Source of the DNA: JBGSKY01 sp041740995
GTDB taxonomy: Bacteria > Planctomycetota > Planctomycetia > Pirellulales > Pirellulaceae
Length of the DNA stretch: 64,000 bases
Reading direction: 5' to 3'
NCBI GenBank assembly: GCA_041740995.1
Contig: JBGSKY010000209.1
Span: 1-64,000, forward strand
Below, piece after piece: positions 56,094 through 64,000 of the stretch (within the stretch, counting starts at the first letter, position 1; each line of letters begins with the position of its first letter). The notes below the pieces were generated by a model. The model saw only the letters and a program-made list of their open reading frames with translations. It was not told the DNA's origin and did not search any database. The translations under genes and the position numbers were made by a program.

Positions 56094-56759
56094 TCAACCT
56101 AAAGATTCTTTCCAAGCCAAAGAGAGTTGCGGCAAAATCAGTAGCTCGGCAACGGCTTCGTGGTCGACGAGTTGTCCATACATCAGGCGGTTGGCTCGTT
56201 GAATCGTCCATTCAGGATTGGGACGGGCAGCGATGCGGACTGGCATCGACTGAGCGATTGTTCCTGATTTCAGCACTCGAAAATACCATCCGGTGAATCC
56301 CGAATTGACGACCCATTTGATCATCAAGTTTTCTTTCCACAACGCCGCAAGTTTAAAGCAGGGTTGCCTGGGTTGGGAAACTTGCAATATCGCGTCACCG
56401 ATTTCTATTTCATCGCCGACGCAAACGCTTGATTCGTCTAAACCGGAAATGGTAAGGTTCTCACCAAAGCAGCCCGGCGTGACCTCGCGACCGACGCGTT
56501 CTGACCAAGCCTTAAGATGGTCGGCTGAATAGGCCAGCACGGCTTTGTCGATGCCACCATGATTTTTTAAGTCAGCTTGTTGGTCACCTTCGAAACCGGT
56601 CAGAGTCAGTCGCGCAGGGCCTGGGCAGCTTTGCTTATTAATCGCTGACGGAACAACCCGAATAGCCTCAGAGGCTCGATTGGAAGGAATGATCAGGTCT
56701 GCGATTTTCCCGATCTGCAAACCAATCAACTCTCCTTGAGCTATCGTTTGGCCAAGCAT
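56094..56759 (-). CDS. MOSC domain protein, YiiM-like
   Basis: This is a 221-residue protein with a MOSC domain (about 45-165), the domain that carries sulfur or binds molybdenum cofactor in Moco sulfurase-type enzymes. The core reads CFGENLTISGLDES and then QPRQPCFKLA with the conserved cysteine, followed by a C-terminal helical extension like that of E. coli YiiM, which reduces N-hydroxylated compounds with molybdenum cofactor. There is no separate redox domain, so a partner reductase would be needed. It starts 12 bp after the stop of a small membrane-protein gene and probably shares its transcript. Confidence 0.9.
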   Translation of the reverse strand: MLGQTIAQGELIGLQIGKIADLIIPSNRASEAIRVVPSAINKQSCPGPARLTLTGFEGDQQADLKNHGGIDKAVLAYSADHLKAWSERVGREVTPGCFGENLTISGLDESSVCVGDEIEIGDAILQVSQPRQPCFKLAALWKENLMIKWVVNSGFTGWYFRVLKSGTIAQSMPVRIAARPNPEWTIQRANRLMYGQLVDHEAVAELLILPQLSLAWKESLG

Positions 56760-56771
56760 GCTTAGACTCGC

Positions 56772-57548
56772 TCATTTTGTCAGAGGCAACAATATCGACT
56801 CGTCCAACGCATCGTTGATCATCTTCTCGAAAACTTGAGCCACGCTTGGAGAGTTTTCTGGCGGATCGCCCACTTCCCTGCTAGCCATCAGTTCTTCGCT
56901 TCGCTGCATAAAGGTGATGACATCGGAATGCGATATTTCAGGCCGCGTTTCCAGCAGGCCAGATTGCGAATCACGGGTGGCGAGCTTTTGTACTAGAAAA
57001 CCGAGTTCTTCCATCGAAATTTTGAACTCCGAACTCGCCATTAAAAGTCGATCACTGATCTTTTGCAATTCGCGGCGCTCGGCGTCGGTAAACTCGCCGC
57101 TGGATTGAGCAAGAGCGATCGTGTTGTCGATCACGCCCCATTGCAAAACTGGATTTTGTGTCAGTCGTGTGCGTAATCTTCCAAGCTGGCGATCGGTGAC
57201 TTTGCCAGCTTCGACATCAGCGGCTAAGTCCATGAGACGTTCGTTGATCCGAGCTTTGTCCGGCACAGACAGTTCGGATTCATCGACCCAAGGAATGAGT
57301 TGTTCGCGAATGGCCGACGAAGCGCGCTCACCTTGCTTTCCGATCAAAAGGTACGCTGAGACACTGACGATGATCGCGAACACGACGCCGCCGAGCAAAA
57401 AAACTACGCCGCAGGCAGGGCCTAGCGAAACATCCTTGGGGGCCGCGGTTTGGCCGGTCTGGCCAGCTTTTGGTTGAACGTCATTCACCTTGTTTTTACC
57501 TATCGCAGCGACGCCGGGTGGCTTCTTTCGCTTTTTTGACTTGCTCAT
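56772..57548 (-). CDS. Single-span membrane protein of unknown function
   Basis: The 258-residue protein has a lysine-rich start (SKSKKRKKPPG), one transmembrane helix at about residues 45-68 (VVFLLGGVVFAIIVSVSAYLL) and a mostly helical, charged soluble part of about 185 residues. With positive residues before the helix, the large domain should face outwards. I recognise no family. The ATG at 57548 starts the lysine-rich stretch; an upstream frame exists but adds Cys/Leu-rich sequence unlike a start. It sits between greA and the MOSC gene, both on the same strand. Confidence 0.7.
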   Translation of the reverse strand: MSKSKKRKKPPGVAAIGKNKVNDVQPKAGQTGQTAAPKDVSLGPACGVVFLLGGVVFAIIVSVSAYLLIGKQGERASSAIREQLIPWVDESELSVPDKARINERLMDLAADVEAGKVTDRQLGRLRTRLTQNPVLQWGVIDNTIALAQSSGEFTDAERRELQKISDRLLMASSEFKISMEELGFLVQKLATRDSQSGLLETRPEISHSDVITFMQRSEELMASREVGDPPENSPSVAQVFEKMINDALDESILLPLTK

Positions 57549-57688
57549 GCAACATAGATTTCGAAGTTGGTTTGGCAGTAGATTATGACGCCCCGGCAAA
57601 CGTAGCGACCGATGAGTCTGTTCATCAAGCGCCGACTGGTCCTTCTGGACGTCGCAGTCAGCGGGTCATTCTCGCAGAAAATTGGTGG

Positions 57689-58171
57689 CTAGTACTCAGT
57701 CAGCTCGATCGCCAAGATCTCGTAGCGAAGCTTCCCTCGGGGAACTTCAATTTCGACCTTCTGGCCGACTTTCTTGCCCATCAGAGCCGCACCGATTGGG
57801 CTTGTCGTCAAGATTTTCCCGACGTCATAATCTTCGTCGCCCAGACCGACCATGGTGTATTCTTCTTCGTCTTGGTAATCGAGGTCTTTCACTTTGACCT
57901 TCGAACCAAAAACAATCTCATCCTTCGGCAACGAACTTGTATCGACGATGTGTGCATTGGCGAGTTTGAATCGCATGGCATTAATCTTCGCTTGCAAGAG
58001 ACCCTGGTTTTCTCGTTGCGCATGGTATTCCGCGTTCTCCTTCAAGTCGCCTTCGGCCCGCGCTTCGGCAATTTTCTCAGTAATGGCTGGCATTTCGTCA
58101 TTCTCCATCCGTTCGATTTCAGCCTTGATCCGATTGTACGAATCACGAGTCATCGGTACATAGTCAGCCAT
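57689..58171 (-). CDS. greA: Transcription elongation factor GreA
   Basis: GreA rescues backtracked RNA polymerase by stimulating cleavage of the nascent RNA. The 160-residue protein has the N-terminal coiled coil with the active tip around EARAEGDLKENAEYHAQRENQ, where the acidic pair needed for cleavage is kept, and the C-terminal FKBP-like domain ending IGAALMGKKVGQKVEIEVP. I chose the ATG at 58171 because homologues begin near MADYVPMT; an in-frame ATG at 58183 would add four residues. It is the first of a short same-strand run with the membrane protein and MOSC genes. Confidence 0.96.
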   Translation of the reverse strand: MADYVPMTRDSYNRIKAEIERMENDEMPAITEKIAEARAEGDLKENAEYHAQRENQGLLQAKINAMRFKLANAHIVDTSSLPKDEIVFGSKVKVKDLDYQDEEEYTMVGLGDEDYDVGKILTTSPIGAALMGKKVGQKVEIEVPRGKLRYEILAIELTEY

Positions 58172-58403
58172 TGTCTCAGTCATCCAAAAAGAAAATGCGG
58201 TGCAGCGAAGCTAACTCGCGTCCACCGCATTAATTGATATCTCGAATCGCCTAATCAAGTCCCAGGAGCGAAGTGTGTCGACGATCATCTCAACGCCGTC
58301 ACCCCGTGCATATTGTGGAACTATCACGAGCTTGTGTCAACGGATCGCTACCCGAAACAAACGTCGCGTCCGATGATTATCGGCGGACTATCCAGCGCGA
58401 AAG

Positions 58404-59219
58404 CTACTGATAAATCCGGACATAATCGACTTGTAATTGCTGTGGAAATTTAGTTGTCGCATCTGGGTTGCCAAGAAATTGTCCGCCGACTGCAAGATTG
58501 ATAACCATATGAAACGGTTGGTCGAATGGGGCTGGAAATGCTGCTTCGGATGAATGCCACTTGGTTTGCTTTTGATAAACCTTGCCATCGATCAACCAAC
58601 GAATTTCTCCCTTCTGCCACTCCAAGCCAAACACGTGAAAGTCATCGGCAAAACTACCTTGGGGCAGCCGAAAAGTCTCGCCGGTAGAAGTGTTTTTCGG
58701 CCAATTGTCGCCGTAATGCAGTGTCCCCCAGGCGACTTCAGGCTCTTGCCCCTTAAGTTCCAAAATGTCGATTTCGCCCGATCGCGCCCAGCTTCCGTAT
58801 GTGTCATCGCTAGGCAGCATCCAGATCGCTGGCCAGACTCCCTGCCCGGTCGGCATTTTCGCGGAGATTTCAAACCTTCCATAAGTCCAGTCACCTCGTC
58901 GTTTTGTCCGAATCCTGGCTGATGAATATTCCCGCTGGGTGCCCTGGATGGCCGGTTGATCCTTGTGTGCCTCCAGAATCAAATGACCATTTTCGACGCG
59001 AATGTTTTTCTCGCGATCGGTGTAAAGCTGTAATTCCTGGTTTCCGCCGCCAAACGCATTCACTTCGATCTCCCACTTGGAATAATCCAAAGTTTTACCT
59101 TCGAATTCGTCACTCCAGACCAACGTTTCGGCTTTCTGTGCGTGGCTCTTTGCCACGCCGAGGACGAGAGCAATGAAAACGTAGATGGCAAACCAACTTC
59201 GAAACATTTTCGAATTCAT
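58404..59219 (-). CDS. Secreted glycoside hydrolase family 16 beta-glucanase
   Basis: This 271-residue enzyme has a signal peptide (about 1-27, ending SHA-QKA) and a GH16 jelly-roll domain filling the rest. The catalytic motif EIDILE, with its two glutamates and the intervening aspartate, is intact, and flanking marks such as LVWSDEFEG, GNQELQLYT and GQGVWPAIWML are typical of laminarinase-type (1,3-beta-glucan) members. A planctomycete in water would use it against algal storage glucan. The ATG at 59219 gives the best signal peptide; the frame extends 13 codons further. It is a single gene without neighbouring transporter genes. Confidence 0.95.
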   Translation of the reverse strand: MNSKMFRSWFAIYVFIALVLGVAKSHAQKAETLVWSDEFEGKTLDYSKWEIEVNAFGGGNQELQLYTDREKNIRVENGHLILEAHKDQPAIQGTQREYSSARIRTKRRGDWTYGRFEISAKMPTGQGVWPAIWMLPSDDTYGSWARSGEIDILELKGQEPEVAWGTLHYGDNWPKNTSTGETFRLPQGSFADDFHVFGLEWQKGEIRWLIDGKVYQKQTKWHSSEAAFPAPFDQPFHMVINLAVGGQFLGNPDATTKFPQQLQVDYVRIYQ

Positions 59220-59589
59220 GACGGCTATTTCGTAATTCTGATTTTCGCAAACTGACAAACGAAAAACTGTCCGAACATGTTCGCGGGTGATTTACACTAT
59301 ATCCAGAAAACGTTTGCTTGTCGCGCTTCGTGATTCGTAACCGAGACGCTGCCTTGAGAAATCTGTTCGTTGAATTCGCTTCGAACCTTGGCACAAAGCC
59401 AAATGAATTGCGTCATTAACCAAACATCAAGCTTTGCAGTCACAGGCCATCGATCGGAGATAACTCCACGGTAGAGCGACAATTCGTTTCGATAAACAAC
59501 CATGAAACGCATTGAGAAAGATTAAAAATGCGTTCTAATGGGAGTGCTGCAGGAAGCTCGCAAAAATTTTATGAAAATATGATCTCAAA
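59220..59589. other. Intergenic region between GH16 and aminotransferase genes
   Basis: This 370-bp divergent region must contain both promoters. A 71-codon minus-strand frame (59297-59512) has no recognisable motif and I leave it out. I see no strong repeat or operator. Confidence 0.45.
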
Positions 59590-60870
59590 ATGACTCCATC
59601 GCAATCTACTGCCCGTTCCGAAGATAAGCCGCCAATACTGGACATTCCGTCTCAGCCGGTCCACGTCGATTACGCGTCGCGTGTTCATCGGTTGCCGCCG
59701 TATCTTTTTGGTCGAATTAATAACCTGCTTTATCAAAAACGGCGAGCTGGTCAGGACGTGATCGATTTGGGAATGGGTAACCCATCAGATCCACCGGACG
59801 ATATCGTTATTGAGAAATTGGCCGAGGCGGCACACGACGAACGCAATCACGGGTACAGCAAGAGTAACGGACTGCTAAATCTGCGACGAGAATTGACGAG
59901 TAAGTATTTACGAAAATACGGCGTCCGCTTAGACCCCGAGACTGAAGCGATTGTGTGCCTGGGTTCAAAGGAAGGCTTTTCGCACATGTGTTTGGCGCTG
60001 ATGGGACCGGGCGATACGGCCATCATTCCGTCACCTTATTTTCCGGTGCATCAATTCGCGGTTGTCCTCGCCTCTGGCAATGTGGTCGCGTTGGATGTCG
60101 CTGACAGCGAAAAATTTCTGTCCAATATTGCGTACACCTGTCAGCATTTTTATCCGCGTCCGAAGCTGTTGATCATCAACTATCCGCACAATCCGTCGAC
60201 CGTAACAGTTGAGCCGGAGTTTTTCGTTGAAGTCGTCAAAATCGCCAAGAAGTACGACTTGATGGTCATCAGCGATTTTGCGTATGCCGATGTTGCCTTC
60301 GACGGCTATAAGCCTCCAAGCTTTCTCTCGGCACCAGGCGCTAAAGATGTCGGCGTAGAATTTACGACGATGAGCAAAGGCTACAATATGGCTGGTTGGC
60401 GGGTTGGTTTCTGCGCCGGAAACGCCGACATGGTTCGCGGACTTGCAACTATCAAGGGCTACTACGATTACGGCATGTTTCAAGCCGTGCAGATCGCTGC
60501 CATCGTTGCTTTACGCGACACCGAAGCGACTGTTGAAAGACAATCGCAGATTTACCAAAGTCGGCGTGACGTACTTTACGATGGTTTGAAACGATTAGGC
60601 TGGGAAATGGATAAGCCAAAAGCCGGCATGTTCATTTGGGCTCGCTATCCAGAAAAATGGCGATCGAAAATGAACTCGATTGACTTCTCGATGCACTTGC
60701 TGGAACACGGCAACGTCGCGGTCAGTCCTGGCGGCGGCTTTGGACCGGCTGGTGAAGGTTACCTTCGAATGGCGTTGGTCGAAAATGAAAATCGCTTGCG
60801 GCAAGCGGTGAAACAGATCGCCAATTGTTTAGACCAGACGAAGCCGCCCGAGCTCGCGATTGCCCGTTGA
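59590..60870 (+). CDS. Class I/II aminotransferase, AlaC-like
   Basis: This 426-residue PLP enzyme is of the fold-type I aminotransferase family, closest in character to AlaC (glutamate-pyruvate transaminase), with LL-diaminopimelate aminotransferase as the alternative. The PLP lysine is K263 in TTMSKGYNMAGWRVGF. GMGNPSDPPDD, GSKEGFSHMCLAL and INYPHNPSTVT are further family marks. The first 30 residues are a variable extension. Its stop codon overlaps the hemG start (TGATG), so the two are translationally coupled, although a metabolic link between them is not obvious. Confidence 0.93.
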   Translation: MTPSQSTARSEDKPPILDIPSQPVHVDYASRVHRLPPYLFGRINNLLYQKRRAGQDVIDLGMGNPSDPPDDIVIEKLAEAAHDERNHGYSKSNGLLNLRRELTSKYLRKYGVRLDPETEAIVCLGSKEGFSHMCLALMGPGDTAIIPSPYFPVHQFAVVLASGNVVALDVADSEKFLSNIAYTCQHFYPRPKLLIINYPHNPSTVTVEPEFFVEVVKIAKKYDLMVISDFAYADVAFDGYKPPSFLSAPGAKDVGVEFTTMSKGYNMAGWRVGFCAGNADMVRGLATIKGYYDYGMFQAVQIAAIVALRDTEATVERQSQIYQSRRDVLYDGLKRLGWEMDKPKAGMFIWARYPEKWRSKMNSIDFSMHLLEHGNVAVSPGGGFGPAGEGYLRMALVENENRLRQAVKQIANCLDQTKPPELAIAR

Positions 60871-62345
60871 TGTCCAGCATCAATGTAGCTTCATCGCCAC
60901 GAATACTCATTGTCGGCGGTGGCATAAGCGGCCTTTCCGCCGCCGCGTTTCTTGGCAATCGATTGCCGCAAGCGACGATTCACTTGTTGGAATCTGCGGC
61001 CACGCTAGGCGGTGTATTGACCAGCGAGACGATTGAACGGCCCAATGGAGAAAACCTGCTTGTCGAAAGAGCTGCGGATAATTTCGTAACCAATACTCCG
61101 TTTGCCGCGCGATTACACGAGTGCTTAGGATTAGCCCCCGATTGGTTGTCTCCAAACGCATCTTTTCGGTTCGCTCAAGTCGTCCATGAGGGCCGACCAA
61201 AGCCGATCCCACAGGGTTTCTCACTCCTGCAACCAACGCGTTTAAGTGAGATTTTTCGATCGCCTATTTTGGGTTGGTCTGGAAAGTTGCGAGTTGCTGC
61301 CGAAGCTTGGGTCCCACGCCGAAAATCCGAAGCCGACGAATCATTGCAAGATTTTGCCTGCCGTCGTTTAGGCAGGCAAGCGTTCGAGCGGTTGGTCGAA
61401 CCAATCGTATGTGGCATTTTTACTGCCCGGCCGGATACGCTTAGCATGAAGGCCGCTTTGCCTCAATTTGTCGCGATGGAGCGCGAGTATGGCAGTCTCC
61501 TCGCTGCCGCTGCGGCACAACGTAGAAAGAATCATAAGTCGGACGCCAAACGCGAGGATGATTCGGTTCGGGAAGCAAGCGGAGCAAGATATGGAATCTT
61601 TGCTGCACCTCGAAATGGTATGTCGGAGTGGATCACGCAAATCGTCGCTGCACTTCCCAAAAACGTCGAAATCTACAGGAACGCGAAAGTCAACAGACTT
61701 GAATTCGTGCAATCCAAAGGGTGGTTAGTGGAGCATGAATCGGTAGGTGTCGTCCGTCCTTCGCAGTACGATGCTTGCATCTTGGCGACCAATGCACCAA
61801 TCAGTGGCAAGCTCTTACAAACGGTTGCGCCGGAGCCAGCCAGCGAGTTGCTCTCGATCCAATACGCTAGCAGTGTCGTCGTCGCGATGACAATTCCCGC
61901 TGACCAACTGCCTGAAAAGTTTCGATGCTTTGGTGTTGTGGTGCCACAAGCCGAATCGCGAAATATTCTTGCAATCAGTTTTTCAAGTATCAAATATGCC
62001 GGACGATGTGATAATTCAACACTTCTAATCCGCGTATTCATGGGGGGAGCAGTTCGGCCCGAAATCAATGATTGGAACGAGGATCAAATCGTCGCCGCTG
62101 CGATTCGAGACGTGCAGGAAATTTTACAAGTCCCGAAAATGCCGACGTGGACGCAAGTCATTCGTTGGCCAAACGCGATGCCTCAATACGAGCTCAATCA
62201 TATGGAGCGTTTGGAGCGAATTCAACGATCGCTCCAAGCCTACTCTACTATCGCTTTGTGCGGCAACGCATTCCATGGCGTGGGTATCCCGCAATGCATC
62301 CACTCAGGCGAATTGGCCGCAGCCAAAATCGCCGGCCTGTTTTGA
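60870..62345 (+). CDS. hemG: Protoporphyrinogen/coproporphyrinogen oxidase (HemY type)
   Basis: This FAD enzyme oxidises protoporphyrinogen IX (or coproporphyrinogen III) late in heme synthesis, using oxygen. The 491-residue protein has the dinucleotide-binding start ILIVGGGISGLSAAAFLG and the amine-oxidase-like scaffold. The conserved C-terminus is FHGVGIPQCIHSGELAAAKI, where FAD contacts lie. A basic stretch, QRRKNHKSDAKRED (about 220-240), is an insertion in the middle. The ATG overlaps the aminotransferase stop codon. No other heme-synthesis gene is in the window, although the tetraheme cytochrome shows heme demand. Confidence 0.93.
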   Translation: MSSINVASSPRILIVGGGISGLSAAAFLGNRLPQATIHLLESAATLGGVLTSETIERPNGENLLVERAADNFVTNTPFAARLHECLGLAPDWLSPNASFRFAQVVHEGRPKPIPQGFSLLQPTRLSEIFRSPILGWSGKLRVAAEAWVPRRKSEADESLQDFACRRLGRQAFERLVEPIVCGIFTARPDTLSMKAALPQFVAMEREYGSLLAAAAAQRRKNHKSDAKREDDSVREASGARYGIFAAPRNGMSEWITQIVAALPKNVEIYRNAKVNRLEFVQSKGWLVEHESVGVVRPSQYDACILATNAPISGKLLQTVAPEPASELLSIQYASSVVVAMTIPADQLPEKFRCFGVVVPQAESRNILAISFSSIKYAGRCDNSTLLIRVFMGGAVRPEINDWNEDQIVAAAIRDVQEILQVPKMPTWTQVIRWPNAMPQYELNHMERLERIQRSLQAYSTIALCGNAFHGVGIPQCIHSGELAAAKIAGLF

Positions 62346-62390
62346 GGAGTCGTGACAGTTCAATACGGCTTCCATTGATCCAGCTGCAAC

Positions 62391-63278
62391 CTAAGCAAGA
62401 TACTTCTTGAACCAGCCGACGGTTCGCTCCCAAGCAAGCTCAGCAGCTTGTTTGTCGTAGCGCGGTGTGCTGTCGTTGTGAAAGCCATGATTTGTTTTCT
62501 CGTAGATATACGATTCATGAGGTACCTTTGCGGCGGTTAAAGCCTGATCAAAAGCGGCCGCTCCAGCCACGATGCGAGCATCTAATTCAGCGTTATGGAT
62601 CTGCAAAGGTGTTTTGATTTTCGCTGCATCATCGGCCGACGGCTGGCTACCATAAAACGGGACCCCCGCATCAAGTACATCGGGCAATCGGACCGCGAGT
62701 TGGTTAACCATTCCGCCACCATAACAAAAACCAACCGCTCCAACTTGGCCAGTCGATGCTTCGTGCACATCAAGCCATTTCACAGCCGCTACAAAGTCCT
62801 GTGTCATCTCGTCTCGATCGCGTTTGGATTGCATTGCTCGGCCATCATCATCGTTGCCTGGATAGCCACCCAGCGGTGAAAGCATGTCCGGCGCGAGTGC
62901 CAAGAAACCGCTGACAGCAAGTCGCCGTGCAACATCCGCGACGTATGGGTTCAAGCCGCGATTCTCATGGATCACTAAGACACTTGGGAATTTTTCACCA
63001 GTCGCAGGTCGCGCTAGTAGTCCACTGATTGTTCCACCGCCACCAGGCGATTCGTATTTGATTGTTTCCGATTTGATCCGCGGATCGTCAGCTGCGACTT
63101 GGTCGGCCCAAGCGTAGTTCGGTGCCAAACTCTCTTGCAATGCTTCAACAGTCAAGCCACCGACAGCAAATGCGGCGAGAGCTTTTACATAGTCGCGTCG
63201 CGACATCCGTCCGTGAGCAAATTCGTCATAAAGATCAAGCACTCGTTGATCAAATTGGTTCGCTTCTTGGCGTGGCAT
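62391..63278 (-). CDS. Exported dienelactone hydrolase family protein
   Basis: This 295-residue alpha/beta hydrolase is of the dienelactone hydrolase family, which opens lactone rings in aromatic breakdown but also acts on other esters. The cysteine nucleophile is in GFCYGG, with the Asp in ELDARI and the His in HGFHND completing the triad. The start carries SRRDYVKALAAFAVGG (about 25-40), which fits a twin-arginine signal, and AWA just before the mature part offers a cleavage site. It is therefore probably exported folded. No aromatic-degradation genes are adjacent, so the native substrate is open. Confidence 0.91.
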   Translation of the reverse strand: MPRQEANQFDQRVLDLYDEFAHGRMSRRDYVKALAAFAVGGLTVEALQESLAPNYAWADQVAADDPRIKSETIKYESPGGGGTISGLLARPATGEKFPSVLVIHENRGLNPYVADVARRLAVSGFLALAPDMLSPLGGYPGNDDDGRAMQSKRDRDEMTQDFVAAVKWLDVHEASTGQVGAVGFCYGGGMVNQLAVRLPDVLDAGVPFYGSQPSADDAAKIKTPLQIHNAELDARIVAGAAAFDQALTAAKVPHESYIYEKTNHGFHNDSTPRYDKQAAELAWERTVGWFKKYLA

Positions 63279-63559
63279 TATTAAAGTTCCTTAAAATTCG
63301 GGAGGAAATATCGTCATCGATTTAAACGAATAGATTGTGCGAGTATACAAAAGTCTGAGCGTTGTCTGGCTGGCGAAGCAAAAATTGCGTTGTATGAAAA
63401 CGCTCAGTTTTGCGATGAAACAGCGCCGTTGGTCGATACAAAACGATACAAGCGCTAGCGATCCTAAAACGCCTATTCGAAGTACTTTAAGATACAATGC
63501 GGGGTGTGCCGATAAAGGTGCGATAACCAATTGGCGTCTGACGAAGGCAAACTTGTCGT

Positions 63560-64000
63560 ATGAAACTCGTTTTCAAAATTTTAATCGCTTGCGGAATTCT
63601 TGGAGGCATTGGCGCTGCACTTTATCGCCCTGCGATCGATTACTGGGAGGAACGCCATCGTCCAAAGTGGGATACCGCAGAAATTGTTTCTGGCGATATC
63701 GTCAGGTATGTAAACTCCACAGGCACGATTCAACCAGTGCTTTCGGTTGCCATTGGATCGTTTGTGTCTGGGCCAATTGTCGAATTAAATGTCGACTTCA
63801 ATGACGAAGTAAAAAAAGGTGATGTGCTCGCCCGCATTGATCCGCGACTATTTCAAGCGAATGTCGATCGTGACGAAGCGATTTTGGCAACGCGAGTCGC
63901 TGAATTGGAACGTGTTGACGCCCAAATAGAGCAAGCAGAAACTGAGCTTTCGCGAGGCAAAAAACTCGTTTCACGCGATCAAAATTTCATTTCTGACAGC
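63560..64000 (+). CDS. RND efflux membrane-fusion protein, N-terminal part (runs off window)
   Basis: The first 147 codons of a periplasmic adaptor of the HlyD/MacA/AcrA type are present. There is an N-terminal membrane anchor (about 5-20), then a biotinyl-lipoyl-like hairpin start (GTIQPVLSVAIGSFVSGPIVELNVDFNDEVKKGDVLARIDP split over the two halves) and the beginning of a coiled-coil hairpin (LATRVAELERVDAQIEQAE). Such adaptors join an inner-membrane pump (RND or MacB-type ABC) to an outer-membrane channel. The start resembles MacA more than AcrA. The pump gene should lie just beyond the right edge. Confidence 0.9.
   Translation, partial: MKLVFKILIACGILGGIGAALYRPAIDYWEERHRPKWDTAEIVSGDIVRYVNSTGTIQPVLSVAIGSFVSGPIVELNVDFNDEVKKGDVLARIDPRLFQANVDRDEAILATRVAELERVDAQIEQAETELSRGKKLVSRDQNFISDS

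Noticed and set aside
59297..59512. 71-codon minus-strand ORF between GH16 and aminotransferase genes
   Set aside because: No motif, and it fills most of a divergent promoter region.

Overview
The window looks like a chromosomal segment of a planctomycete, most likely from the Pirellulales. This is an inference from gene content, not a database result. The clues are a double-length UvrA (two complete UvrA units in one chain), a class II type photolyase, a short secreted Pro/Tyr/Gly-rich protein and a lipoprotein of the kind that phylum carries, start codons mostly without a clear Shine-Dalgarno sequence, and mainly short, loosely organised operons. I found no prophage, insertion sequence, CRISPR array, rRNA or tRNA.

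Layout. 1-4.9 kb (minus): aceE, aceF and an iron-type alcohol dehydrogenase cut by the window edge. 5.3-11.9 kb (plus): a rhodanese and a 2012-residue alpha-2-macroglobulin with a thioester motif. 11.9-15.3 kb (minus): thrS followed by an AlkC-like alkylation-repair protein. 15.6-22.3 kb (plus): the tandem UvrA. 22.3-32.2 kb (minus): a fused TIGR04282/TIGR04283 glycosyltransferase with a DUF547 partner, a kinase/ADP-ribosylglycohydrolase pair, an ABC exporter, and the sulfate-activation genes cysD and cysNC. 32.6-35.2 kb: epmB diverging from efp, with nfo directly after efp. 35.3-40.5 kb: a divergent MurE-like ligase, kdsA, a transglutaminase-fold lipoprotein and a small secreted protein. 40.7-44.1 kb (minus): a three-part fatty acyl-AMP ligase / acyl carrier / alpha-oxoamine synthase protein. 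44.6-50.3 kb: photolyase, tetraheme cytochrome c, D-2-hydroxyacid dehydrogenase, LysR regulator and fasciclin protein. 51.2-55.0 kb (plus): dnaA, a DUF900 hydrolase and a small overlapping ORF. 55.3-59.2 kb (minus): MaoC, MOSC, a membrane protein, greA and a GH16 glucanase. 59.6-64 kb: an AlaC-type aminotransferase coupled to hemG, a dienelactone hydrolase, and the start of an RND membrane-fusion protein.

Together the genes are mainly housekeeping: pyruvate oxidation, tRNA charging, EF-P modification, sulfate activation, heme and Kdo synthesis and replication initiation. DNA repair is unusually dense (uvrA, alkC-like, nfo, photolyase). The parts most worth a second look are the one-chain UvrA with a long unrecognised C-terminal tail, the acyl-AMP ligase/ACP/oxoamine synthase fusion, the APS-kinase domain with a broken P-loop, the degenerate MurE paralogue and the EF-P/EpmB pair.
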